A program made the position numbers and the translations under genes. From positions 1 through 21,877 of the forward strand of contig JBOHPP010000109.1 of NCBI GenBank assembly GCA_050731755.1: a DNA stretch of 21,877 nt, in the 5' to 3' direction. This stretch comes from JBOHPP01 sp050731755. GTDB lineage: Bacteria; Methylomirabilota; Methylomirabilia; Rokubacteriales; CSP1-6. The notes beneath the pieces were generated by a model that was not told where the DNA came from, did no database searches, and saw nothing but the letters and a program-made list of their open reading frames with translations. Positions 8,444 through 14,664 of the stretch are shown piece by piece (the first letter of the stretch is position 1; every line of letters starts with the position of its first letter).

Positions 8444-8749
8444 CTCAGGCTAGGACCCTACGGGCTGCGGCTGCCCAGCGTCATCGAGGCCACGCCGGCC
8501 GGTCTTTCGTCAAACGATCCTCTCGGCGGCGTGAGTATCTTGAGCCGCGAATCTCGTGTCAAGGGGTAGGTCGTCGTGTCAGCCCCTTCCCCGCTATCGA
8601 TGCCAGCCGGTGTGATAGCGGAGGTCACGGGTCGGCTCGCCGTCGGCGACGGCCAAACGATGCGTTGTTCCTCGGCATCCTGGTCGTGCTCTTCTCCGCC
8701 ATCGCCTGGCGCATCAGCCGCACGATCAAAGGGTAGGGCCCGCTCGCGC
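8444..8749. other. Intergenic region between divergent operons
   Basis: I see no convincing gene here. It holds the minus-strand operon promoter and leader, a degenerate copy of the CCAGCC...GTCACG repeat near 8602-8640, and a 23-codon plus-strand ORF (TTG at 8665 to TAG at 8736) encoding one hydrophobic helix (FLGILVVLFSAIAW) ending in SRTIKG. That ORF lacks a clear ribosome site and may be chance or a gene remnant. Confidence 0.4.
8534..8562 (-). promoter_or_regulatory. Sigma70-like promoter of the transporter/ureide operon
   Basis: On the minus strand a perfect TTGACA (8562-8557) is followed by a 17-bp spacer and GATACT (8539-8534, four of six consensus bases). The predicted transcript start near 8527 leaves a leader of about 84 bases before the ATPase ATG at 8443. 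It is the best promoter-like match seen in front of this eight-gene run. Confidence 0.6.
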
Positions 8750-8779
8750 TTGACATGCCGGGCAGCGGGGCGGTATACC
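8750..8779 (+). promoter_or_regulatory. Sigma70-like promoter of the DUF4258/DUF2283 pair
   Basis: A perfect TTGACA (8750-8755), an 18-bp spacer and TATACC (8774-8779) point to transcription starting near 8786, just upstream of the DUF4258 reading frame. A ribosome-site-like GAGGGAG lies at 8809-8815. Confidence 0.6.
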
Positions 8780-8879
8780 GCCGCCGTGCAAGAGGCACAG
8801 CGTCCGGTGAGGGAGATCCCGTCTGAGTCGCCGAGCGTGGCCGGAATGGTGGGAATGGGAGCTGGAACTCAGCCCACAC

Positions 8880-9086
8880 TTGCTCAAGCGCATGGACGAC
8901 CGGCGCTTCACCGAGATTGACATCAGGCGGATGCTAGAACGTGCAGCCCAGTATCGCGAGGATGTCGTCGAGGGCCGGTGGGTGATCGAAACTAAGCACC
9001 GGGGCAAGGCATGGGAGGTTATCGTAGAGCCAGATTCGGAGCGGCAACTGCTGGTCGTGGTAACCGCGTACCCGCTGTGGGAGTGA
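8880..9086 (+). CDS. DUF4258-family small protein (toxin-like)
   Basis: From the TTG at 8880 it encodes 68 aa; the first ATG is at 8892. The pattern RMDDRRFTEIDIRRML, YREDVVEGRWVIETKHRGKAWEVIVEPD, VVVTAYPLWE is that of DUF4258-like RelE-fold proteins: helix first, then a sheet ending in VTAYP. The frame is open back to 8811 and reads WEWELELSPHLLKRM just before the start. I recall that stretch as conserved in homologues, so the true start may be farther upstream at a non-standard codon (CTG 8823 has a good ribosome site). It is followed 4 bp later by a DUF2283 gene, the usual partner. Toxicity is inferred from the family pairing. Confidence 0.72.
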   Translation: MLKRMDDRRFTEIDIRRMLERAAQYREDVVEGRWVIETKHRGKAWEVIVEPDSERQLLVVVTAYPLWE

Positions 9087-9090
9087 AGGA

Positions 9091-9360
9091 ATGAAGAACT
9101 CGTATCTGGAGGTCACGTTTCGACACGGCCGCCCGCTGGCCGCCTATCTCTATCTCCCGCGGCAGCCCGGCGACAAGAGCCACCGGACGACAAAGGCCGA
9201 ACCGGGCCTCGTGATCGATTTCAACCGGCGTGGAAAGCCAATCGGCATCGAGATCACAGCACCGGCCAAGCTGTCCACGGCGGCGCTTAACCGAGTGTTG
9301 CGTCGCTTTCGCCTCCCGACGGTGACGCGCGCCGACTTGGCGCCGCTTCGAGCCGCATGA
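9091..9360 (+). CDS. DUF2283-family protein (antitoxin-like partner)
   Basis: The protein is 89 aa with an ATG at 9091 preceded by GAAGGA. It shows the DUF2283 pattern: SYLEVTFRHGRPLAAYLYL near the start, then EPGLVIDFNRRGKPIGIEI, the strand-turn-strand that defines the family. The C-terminal half (ALNRVLRRFRLPTVTRADLAPL) is an additional helical tail. It sits 4 bp after a DUF4258 gene, so the two probably form a toxin-antitoxin-type unit. Confidence 0.75.
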   Translation: MKNSYLEVTFRHGRPLAAYLYLPRQPGDKSHRTTKAEPGLVIDFNRRGKPIGIEITAPAKLSTAALNRVLRRFRLPTVTRADLAPLRAA

Positions 9361-9399
9361 CATCCGAGGTTCTCGCCTGAGCTGCCCAGATGACCTGGG

Positions 9400-9540
9400 T
9401 CACCGGAGAAGTCGTCGCTTCGCCTCGGCGTGATCGACGCCCTTTCCGGCGTCCAGCTCCCCCAACCCCCACTCGATCTTCGCCAAGAAAACCAACCGCT
9501 CGATGGCGTCTTCCAGTGTCGCCTCTCGCGCTTCGCCGAG
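9400..9540 (-). pseudogene. Remnant of a small antitoxin-like protein
   Basis: The minus-strand frame ending at 9400 reads EATLEDAIERLVFLAKIE then GLGELDAGKGVDHAEAKRRLL. This amphipathic helix plus G-[IV]-x-H-x-E-x-KRR tail is typical of small RelB/ParD-like antitoxin C-termini. No suitable start codon lies next to it in frame. An ATG at about 9549 (MGLPSAKRE) is in another frame and could be the original start after an indel. The opposite strand carries a 33-codon ORF (9593-9694) with no recognisable features. Confidence 0.35.
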
Positions 9541-9731
9541 GGCAAGCCCATCCGGGGCACCTACAGCGACTGGCTGATGTGCTGAGCGCCAGATGGCGCA
9601 TCGGAAGGTCACCCTGGAAATCGCCAGCCGCGAGGGGCAACGCACGCTCAGCGCGACGCTAAGCGATCTGGAGGAAGGGCAGACGCGGCGGTAGCGCCGA
9701 CCGCGGGACCGGTCGGCCTTACGCCGGCTCT

Positions 9732-9974
9732 CTACGGTTGTGTCGGCCGTCGCTGCTGCGTCGCCAGCGATTCGGCAACACGTTGCCGTACACCAAGAAT
9801 GGTCAGACCGACGACCTCTTGTTTCTCCTCGTCATATCGGACCACAACCCCCTGCCCGATGTCGACGCCAACTGCCTTCCTCGGTTTCCCGATGCTCACA
9901 TAGAGCACGTCCGCCTCGCGGTCATACGTCCAGGCAAGTCGCGCTCGCTTGTCTAGGATCTTCACCGTCTCCAT
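9732..9974 (-). CDS. DUF2283-family protein, copy 1
   Basis: The protein is 80 aa from the ATG at 9974 (METVKILDKRARLAWTYD); a GTG at 9989 adds five residues. The family core is YDREADVLYVSIGKPRKAVGVDIGQGVVVRYDEE followed by VVGLTILGVRQRV. DUF2283 proteins are usually antitoxin-like partners of DUF4258 proteins. Here the start overlaps the end of a DUF4258 tail fragment, while a nearly identical gene lies at 19733-19990. The last residues (TQQRRPTQP) differ from that second copy. Confidence 0.75.
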   Translation of the reverse strand: METVKILDKRARLAWTYDREADVLYVSIGKPRKAVGVDIGQGVVVRYDEEKQEVVGLTILGVRQRVAESLATQQRRPTQP

Positions 9975-10076
9975 AGCCTCTCTCTCCACTTAGGTGCCCG
10001 GTTGGCGAAATAGGCCGTGATGATGATCTCACGTACCGTGAGGTAACGAGGAGCTGCTCGCCTACCCCGGCGCTCG
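9962..10076 (-). pseudogene. C-terminal remnant of a DUF4258-type toxin
   Basis: The minus-strand frame ending in TGA at 9964-9962 reads YLTVREIIITAYFANRAPKWRERLW. The IITAYF...ERLW end is the C-terminal strand and tail of DUF4258/RelE-like proteins that precede DUF2283 genes. The rest of the toxin is absent: upstream the sequence meets the end of the NERD gene. The stop overlaps the DUF2283 ATG region in the manner of a coupled pair, so the toxin part has probably been lost. Confidence 0.4.
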
Positions 10077-10091
10077 GCGTTGAAGAGAGCT

Positions 10092-10799
10092 TCAGTGAGA
10101 GAGCGTCGTCTCGCTCTGGGAGGTAAGGAGAGTCTGCGCGAGCCGGGCGGCCGTCCTTGGCTGCATGCAGTGCTTCTGCGCCAGGTCACGGACGACGTTG
10201 AGAAGCTCGGAGTACCGGACGACGGTGGCCTGCGCCCGGCCAATCTTCAGGCGGCACAGCGGATGCGTGAAGACGATCACGGACTCCACCCACGTGGGGG
10301 CGAGCTGGGGGTGGCGCTCGGCCAGGAAGCGCCGGACGGCCCCGGCTGCCGAGTTGACCTGCTCGCTGATGCTCTTGCGCCGGTACCCGTTCACGTACCA
10401 GTCGTCGCCGCTACAGCGAATGTGACCGGCGAGGCGCTTTGTCTCGATCACGACGACACTACACGGGCCCACCAGCACATGGTCGATGTTGCCGCGGCCA
10501 CCCTCCAGGGTCACGTCGTTGATCAGCCAGTAGTCGTCCGGCAGGCGCCGCAGTAGATCGATCACGAGCCGTTCGCCCAGCCTCCCCTTCCGTACACTGG
10601 TTAGGCGGCGGATCACGACCCGCCCGAGCTGAATGCTGGCGAGAATCGGCAGCAGCCCGAACCACATCAAGCTCGTGCCATAGTTGGTGACCAAAATCAT
10701 GACCGCGACCGCGGTAATGGCGAGAATGAGCGTGAGCAGCAGCCTGAAACCCTGCTCGCGTGCTTCCAGATATTGCCCTCCGATCCGGACAACCCGCAC
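10092..10799 (-). CDS. NERD-domain (nuclease-related) membrane protein
   Basis: I choose the GTG at 10799 because a GGAGGG site precedes it by 6 bases, giving 235 aa; longer starts (ATG 10850, or 11015) add residues without domain character. Two hydrophobic segments follow at about residues 18-55 (LLLTLILAITAVAVMILV and LMWFGLLPILASIQL). The NERD core is KGRLGERLVIDLLRRLPDDYWLINDV, GNIDHVLVGPCSVVVIETK, containing the D...E-x-K pattern of a PD-(D/E)XK-like nuclease site, with a C-terminal VIVFTHPL strand. NERD proteins are linked to DNA processing and some defence loci. The role here is inferred only. Confidence 0.8.
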   Translation of the reverse strand: MRVVRIGGQYLEAREQGFRLLLTLILAITAVAVMILVTNYGTSLMWFGLLPILASIQLGRVVIRRLTSVRKGRLGERLVIDLLRRLPDDYWLINDVTLEGGRGNIDHVLVGPCSVVVIETKRLAGHIRCSGDDWYVNGYRRKSISEQVNSAAGAVRRFLAERHPQLAPTWVESVIVFTHPLCRLKIGRAQATVVRYSELLNVVRDLAQKHCMQPRTAARLAQTLLTSQSETTLSH

Positions 10800-10988
10800 G
10801 CACTTCCCTCCACATCCGAAGGTGGGCCTCTCTCTGCGTGCAAGACCCATACGAATCGGGTTTGCCCTGAAATCTCCGAAGTTTGCCTCACAGCCTGGTG
10901 CGATGACCGGGCGAGATGGCACAACGGAGGCGGGGTGACACGGAAAAGTCTGGCACCTCTCGACGGCGCTCAGCAGATTCCCGGAGTA

Positions 10989-11087
10989 CCAGCCAGGCGT
11001 GACAGCGGAGGTCACGCGTCGGGCGGTTCGCTGCTGTGACCGTCACTGTCACACGCCGGCCTTAGCCTCCTCGCGACGAGGATCGAG
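10989..11087. repeat. 99-bp direct repeat, copy B
   Basis: This 99-bp stretch recurs at 11940-12038 in the same orientation without gaps; my hand alignment shows about 14 mismatches. It contains two dyads, GCGTGAC-N7-GTCACGC (10997-11017) and TGTGAC-N7-GTCACA (11035-11053). It lies between the NERD gene and the broken TIR-like gene. Confidence 0.75.
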
Positions 11088-11595
11088 CATGGCGGGCCGC
11101 CTTCCTCAACATATCGGATAGCGTTGTGGCTGCGTAAACCAGGCTTCGAAAACCTCCGACAGTGTAAATGTCGCCGTAGCGACTACGCACAGCAGGTACA
11201 CGCCCCTGGAGTAGCTCAAGGATCATCACCAGCGGAACTTCTTGCTGGAGACGATACGCCTGAGCCTCGAGGACCCACCAGTTGTGACGCCCAGGTCCAG
11301 AGCGGGCAAGCGCCAGACCGAGCTCGAACGGCATATTGAATCGCGGCACGCCATTCGTAGTCTCTACCCGACTGAGATCATGAATCGAGTACCGGCATTG
11401 ACGTATGAGTCGCAGAATTCGATCGAGACGACGTTGCGATGCTGGGAGCTCAAGCGCTGCGCGCGGCCTCAGCCCCAGTCCGCAAATCCCGGCGATCGCA
11501 GCGAGGAAAAGCTTTTCGCCCTTGCTCTTTTCGACTTTCGGTGACTCTTTCCCGTGCGGCGCGCAGCTACTGGTCGTGCCCGCGACAGCACCAGT
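11062..11595 (-). pseudogene. Degraded TIR-like / nucleotide-binding-type protein
   Basis: One minus-strand frame is open for 177 codons. It reads EKLFLAAIAGICGLGLRPRAALEL, LDRILRLIRQCRYSIHDLSRVE, PRFNMPFELGLALA and HNWWVLEAQAYRLQQ. The motif series (C[RF]xxHDLSR then PRFNMPFELG then a [FV]LE..xYRLQ segment) is one I associate with a bacterial family of TIR-like/nucleotide-binding effectors. The only standard start in frame is the GTG at 11349, inside the conserved core, so the N-terminal third has no start codon. After YRLQQ the sequence does not match the expected SLSDLNG segment, while FRSLVYAATTLSDML near the end does look like a family C-terminus, suggesting an internal loss. I read it as a decayed gene. 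Confidence 0.5.
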
Positions 11596-11765
11596 TTACC
11601 GTTTCGTACTAGGAGAGGTCGCTTGTACCGGCGAAGGAACTCCTCGACCGCCTGTTCCACCAGCCGTCTCTCAGTTGGCGACACCGCCAACACACGAGCA
11701 GTAACACCGGGGGTTGACCATCCGCCCCTGACTGTCACGCTACGTGGACGCTTCCTGCGAACCAT
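11469..11765 (-). CDS. Hypothetical small protein upstream of the TIR-like remnant
   Basis: From the ATG at 11765 it encodes 98 aa (MVRRKRPRSVTVRGG...); a TTG at 11801 would add 12. The middle part (VLAVSPTERRLVEQAVEEFLRRYKRPLLV) reads like a genuine helical protein. The last third (KSHRKSKRARAKSF) overlaps the TIR-like frame and is very basic. I do not recognise the family. Its position suggests a partner of the degraded gene, and its own 3' end may also be altered by the same decay. No clear ribosome site. Confidence 0.4.
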   Translation of the reverse strand: MVRRKRPRSVTVRGGWSTPGVTARVLAVSPTERRLVEQAVEEFLRRYKRPLLVRNGKLVLSRARPVAARRTGKSHRKSKRARAKSFSSLRSPGFADWG

Positions 11766-11801
11766 GGCTGTAGAGTAATCAGCCGTGTCGACTGTTGTCA
11801 A

Positions 11802-12282
11802 AACGTACGGGCACCTGTACTGGCGAGGGCACGTCTCGTAGACGACCAGCCGACTGTGCGAGTAAGTCCCATGCTCCTTCTCCCCCGGATCAGCCCACCG
11901 GCCGCGGCCGGCCGGTCAGCCCCCTGCCCACCATCCATGCCAGCCAGACGTGAGAGCGGGGGGCACGCATCGGGCGCCTCTCTACTGTGACCGTCCCTGT
12001 CACACGCCGGCCATAGTCTTCTCGCGATGAGGATCGAGTCCTGCGAACCACCGGCTCGAAGGGGGGCGGCGATGGGGCGTCCAGCATCTCTCTCCAGTGG
12101 CAACCGACCCGGCCGGGCCGGCCGACAGAGTTTCCGATTCCCCTGCGGCCACGTCGAGAGCGGCGACTCGGTGGACCGCCGTATGCGCGTCACCGAGCGT
12201 GCAGTCTGGGTCAGGTGCCGCGCCTGTAACGTCATCGGCCTCCTCGTGGAGAGGGCCGGGCCGGCGGTAGCCAGTCGAAGCG
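11802..12282. other. Gene-poor stretch with repeat copy C
   Basis: No confident gene lies here. It contains the second 99-bp repeat and the start of a possible small plus-strand gene at 12027. The remaining sequence (11802-11939) shows only short frames without domain features. Confidence 0.4.
11940..12038. repeat. 99-bp direct repeat, copy C
   Basis: This is the partner of the repeat at 10989-11087, same orientation and length. Its second dyad, TGTGAC-N7-GTCACA (11986-12004), is intact, while the first (GTGAG-N7-GGCAC, 11950-11966) is degenerate. The two repeats flank the TIR-like remnant and its small neighbour. The sequence at 12027 changes GCGACGAGG of copy B to GCGATGAGG, creating an ATG. 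Confidence 0.75.
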
Positions 12283-12347
12283 CTACTCGACAGCGCCCTT
12301 GGCCTGGGCCGGCCGGCGCCGGCTCCCGGGCCGGGCACCTGGCGTGA
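12027..12347 (+). CDS. Possible small Cys/His-rich protein
   Basis: An ATG inside repeat copy C opens a 106-codon frame. The part SFRFPCGHVES ... VWVRCRACNVIGLLVE carries a C-x-H and C-x2-C arrangement that could bind zinc. The ends are low-complexity, there is no ribosome site, and its tail overlaps the WYL gene on the other strand. It may be chance. Confidence 0.22.
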   Translation: MRIESCEPPARRGAAMGRPASLSSGNRPGRAGRQSFRFPCGHVESGDSVDRRMRVTERAVWVRCRACNVIGLLVERAGPAVASRSATRQRPWPGPAGAGSRAGHLA

Positions 12348-13350
12348 CTGCGGCCAGCGGCGGGCGCCGCGGAGCGAGGAGCCGGGCGAGGCTCTCAGCC
12401 TGCTGTCTGAGCGCTTCCCTGAGCACCTCGGGCTCCACCACCTCGGCGTCGGTCCCGTAACCCAGGAGCCACCGCCGGACCTCCAGCGTGTCCGCCACGC
12501 GGAGCGTCATCTCGAGCCGCCCCTCGGGCAGGTCGCGAAATTGCTGGCTCGGATGCCAGAGGCGCTCGCGGATGTAGTGGGCGACCCTGGGCGAGAAGAC
12601 GACCCGCACGGTGACGAGGTCGCCCTGGAGGATGCCCCAGGCCTTGTCGAGGTAGGCCTTGAGGTCGAAGTCTTTCTTGACGTCGAAGCGCTGGCGCAGC
12701 ACCTCCGCCGAGCAGATCCGCTCGGCGGCGAACAGCCGCACGTCCTTACGCTTGTGACACCAGGCGGCAAGGTAGAGCCCGCCGTCGAAGTACGTGAGGT
12801 GGTAGGGGTCGACGTCGCGCTCGCCCTCCTCGCCGCTGTGCAGGGAGTGGTAGCGCATGCGCAGTGTCCGGCGCTCGACCATCGCCGTCTGGATCTCCGG
12901 CAGGACCTCAGCGACCGGCACCTCGAGCTTGGCGCCGAGCGCGCGCACGCCGACAGTCTCCTTCATCGCGTCGATGACCTTCAGCGCGTCCCGACTCAGC
13001 ACCCCGCCGATCCTGTCGAAGGCCGACGCGACCGCCGGCCCCAGAACGCTGGCCCCCAGCGGAGCCAGGAGCTGTCGGCTCATCAGGAGGGCGGCCAGCT
13101 CGGACAGGGAGAGCTTGACCGGCAGCCGAGCCTTGAACTCAGGGTTGATCTTCCAGAGCCCCCGCCGGCCGCCCGGGGCGCGCTCGTCGTAGATGGGGAA
13201 GCCGGCGTCCTGGAGCACCCGGAGGTCCCGCCAGATCGTCCGGACGGTGCAGTCAAGGTCGCGCGCCGCGTCCTCGACGGTCACTCCGGCCGGGGCGTCG
13301 AGGAGCTGGAACAACCGCCACTGCCGGCCTAGCTGGCTTCCCCTGGGCAT
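12283..13350 (-). CDS. WYL-domain transcriptional regulator
   Basis: This 355-aa protein begins MPRGSQLGRQWRLFQLL. A winged-helix DeoR-like DNA-binding domain spans about residues 10-65 (VTVEDAARDLDCTVRTIWRDLRVLQDAGFPI). A WYL domain follows at about 140-220 (RRTLRMRYHSL, DPYHLTYFDGGLYLAAWCHKRKDVRLF), then a WCX-type C-terminal extension (VRVVFSPRVAHYIRERLWHPSQQF, RRWLLGYGTDAEVVEP). Such proteins bind DNA under control of a small or nucleic-acid ligand, often near phage-defence or DNA-damage genes. It is divergent from the DUF433/PIN pair. No ribosome site is visible, so the transcript may be nearly leaderless. Confidence 0.9.
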   Translation of the reverse strand: MPRGSQLGRQWRLFQLLDAPAGVTVEDAARDLDCTVRTIWRDLRVLQDAGFPIYDERAPGGRRGLWKINPEFKARLPVKLSLSELAALLMSRQLLAPLGASVLGPAVASAFDRIGGVLSRDALKVIDAMKETVGVRALGAKLEVPVAEVLPEIQTAMVERRTLRMRYHSLHSGEEGERDVDPYHLTYFDGGLYLAAWCHKRKDVRLFAAERICSAEVLRQRFDVKKDFDLKAYLDKAWGILQGDLVTVRVVFSPRVAHYIRERLWHPSQQFRDLPEGRLEMTLRVADTLEVRRWLLGYGTDAEVVEPEVLREALRQQAESLARLLAPRRPPLAAVTPGARPGSRRRPAQAKGAVE

Positions 13351-13363
13351 GGAAATGGAATCG

Positions 13364-13393
13364 ATCGTCCTTGAACTCCCGGCCCGGTGTCAA
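13364..13393 (-). promoter_or_regulatory. Candidate promoter of the WYL regulator
   Basis: On the minus strand a perfect TTGACA (13393-13388) is followed by an 18-bp spacer and GACGAT (13369-13364, three consensus bases). Transcription would start near 13357, only about 7 bases before the ATG at 13350. Confidence 0.4.
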
Positions 13394-13468
13394 CTTTCCG
13401 CGACAGTCCGGCAGAACGACGCGCGGGGCGTACCACCGCGCTATACTCACCGCGGGGTGGCGCCAGCT

Positions 13469-14191
13469 ATGGCACGCACGATGTCGATAGAGTGGGCAAA
13501 GAAGGAAGCAGACCCTCGAGAGCTGCCGACTTACACCATCTCAGAAGCCGCCCACTATCTCCGCATCCCTCGCTCGACACTGCACTCTTGGGTCGCCGGT
13601 CAGGCCTACCGAACCAGGGCCGGCTCCCGTCTCTTCCGGCCCGTCATTGCCCTGCCCGATAAGCGTCTCGGCCTCCTCTCTTTCATCAACCTCGTGGAGG
13701 CGCACGTCCTAGACGCGATCCGCCGGGAGCATGAGGTTCCTCTTCAGAAGGTGCGAAAGGCCCTCAACTATCTGGCTGAGCGGCTCAGCTCCCACCATCC
13801 TCTCGCTGAGCAGCGGTTCGAGACTGACGGGGTGGATCTCTTCATCCGACACTACGGCGACCTGGTTAACATCTCGCAATCCGGCCAGCTGGCGATGCGC
13901 AAGATCGTGGAGGCCTACCTCCGTCGAGTAGAGTGGGACGCGACCGGAGTGGTCGCCCGGCTCTATCCGTTCACCCGCAAACGGACGCCAGACGAGCCCA
14001 AGGTCGTCGTCATCGATCCGCGTATCTCGTTCGGGCGCCCAGTTCTGGCCGGAAGTGGCATCCCGACCGCCGTCATCGCCGAGCGTTACAAGGCCGGCGA
14101 GTCCATCGACCAACTCGCCGACGACTACGGTCGCGAACGGCTCGCCATTGAAGAAGCCATCCGCTGCGAGCTCGAAGAAAGAGCCGCCTGA
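13469..14191 (+). CDS. HTH + DUF433 antitoxin-like protein
   Basis: The protein is 240 aa from the ATG at 13469; a second ATG at 13481 gives 236. The N-terminal part is a MerR/excisionase-like DNA-binding segment (TYTISEAAHYLRIPRSTLHSWVAG). A middle helical region follows (GLLSFINLVEAHVLDAIRREHEVPLQKVRKALNYL). The C-terminal DUF433 domain is clear at about residues 170-235: VVVIDPRISFGRPVLAGSGIPTAVIAERYKAGESIDQLADDYG. DUF433 proteins with this architecture act as DNA-binding antitoxins beside PIN-like toxins, here encoded by an overlapping gene. A TATACT -10 element (13442-13447) lies just upstream, with no good -35. Confidence 0.85.
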   Translation: MARTMSIEWAKKEADPRELPTYTISEAAHYLRIPRSTLHSWVAGQAYRTRAGSRLFRPVIALPDKRLGLLSFINLVEAHVLDAIRREHEVPLQKVRKALNYLAERLSSHHPLAEQRFETDGVDLFIRHYGDLVNISQSGQLAMRKIVEAYLRRVEWDATGVVARLYPFTRKRTPDEPKVVVIDPRISFGRPVLAGSGIPTAVIAERYKAGESIDQLADDYGRERLAIEEAIRCELEERAA

Positions 14192-14591
14192 ACCGCTCGT
14201 CCTCTTTGTCGATCGCTCCCTCGGCAAGAAGATAGTCGCCGGCGCGCTCCGGCAAGCGGGGGCGCAAGTCGAGATACACGACGACCACTTCGCACCGGAT
14301 GCCCTGGACGAAGTCTGGCTCCGAGAAGCAGGCGAGCGGGGATGGATCGTTCTGACCAAAGACCGCGGTATCAGATATCGGGCCCCCGCTCTGGCCGCGA
14401 TCCGCCTGGCGACCGTGCGCATGTTCGTGCTCACGGCCGGGGACCTTCAGGGACCGGAGATGGCGGCGATCTTCGTCAAGGCTCTGCCCCTCATCGTCCG
14501 AGTTGCCCGTGGTCAAGTCGCTCCATTCATCGCGAAGGTAACGAAGAGCGGGGCGGTGTCTTTGCTTGTCTCAGCTCGGCAGCTCCGATAG
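14148..14591 (+). CDS. PIN-like toxin (VapC45/DUF5615-type)
   Basis: The frame reads EPPEPLVLFVDRSLGKK, AGAQVEIHDDHF, GWIVLTKDRGIRYR, ATVRMFVLTAGDLQGPEMA, ending PFIAKVTKSGAVSLL. The early Asp (FVDRS), HDDH and the LTKD strand match PIN-fold proteins of the VapC45-like class, which act as ribonucleases paired with DUF433 antitoxins. No ATG or GTG precedes the conserved core in frame. The TTG at 14148 is the best standard start (147 aa) and lies 44 bp inside the antitoxin gene, so expression is probably coupled. The first 44 bp of the conserved core recur at 19667-19710. Confidence 0.8.
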   Translation: MKKPSAASSKKEPPEPLVLFVDRSLGKKIVAGALRQAGAQVEIHDDHFAPDALDEVWLREAGERGWIVLTKDRGIRYRAPALAAIRLATVRMFVLTAGDLQGPEMAAIFVKALPLIVRVARGQVAPFIAKVTKSGAVSLLVSARQLR

Positions 14592-14664
14592 TCCGCAATC
14601 GCCTCCAACCCTCCGGGTCGACTCACCTTGGTCGCCAGCCTTCAGCGGGCCGGGGGCGTGGCGC

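Noticed and set aside
8665..8736. 23-aa single-helix ORF
   Set aside because: No ribosome site, a TTG start and no context; recorded in the intergenic entry only.
9593..9694. 33-codon plus-strand ORF
   Set aside because: Too short, no family features, next to remnant sequence.
10028..10042. CTCACG-N3-CGTGAG inverted repeat
   Set aside because: A short 6-bp stem inside the toxin remnant, with no partner site or obvious position relative to a promoter.
11035..11053. CRP/FNR-type site linked to the cyclase
   Set aside because: The half-sites resemble TGTGA/TCACA, but the inner spacing is 9 rather than 6 bases.
13433..13460. Imperfect palindrome CCACCGCG...CGCGGGGTGG around the DUF433 -10 element
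   Set aside because: The arms need a two-base bulge; suggestive of autoregulation but too weak to call.
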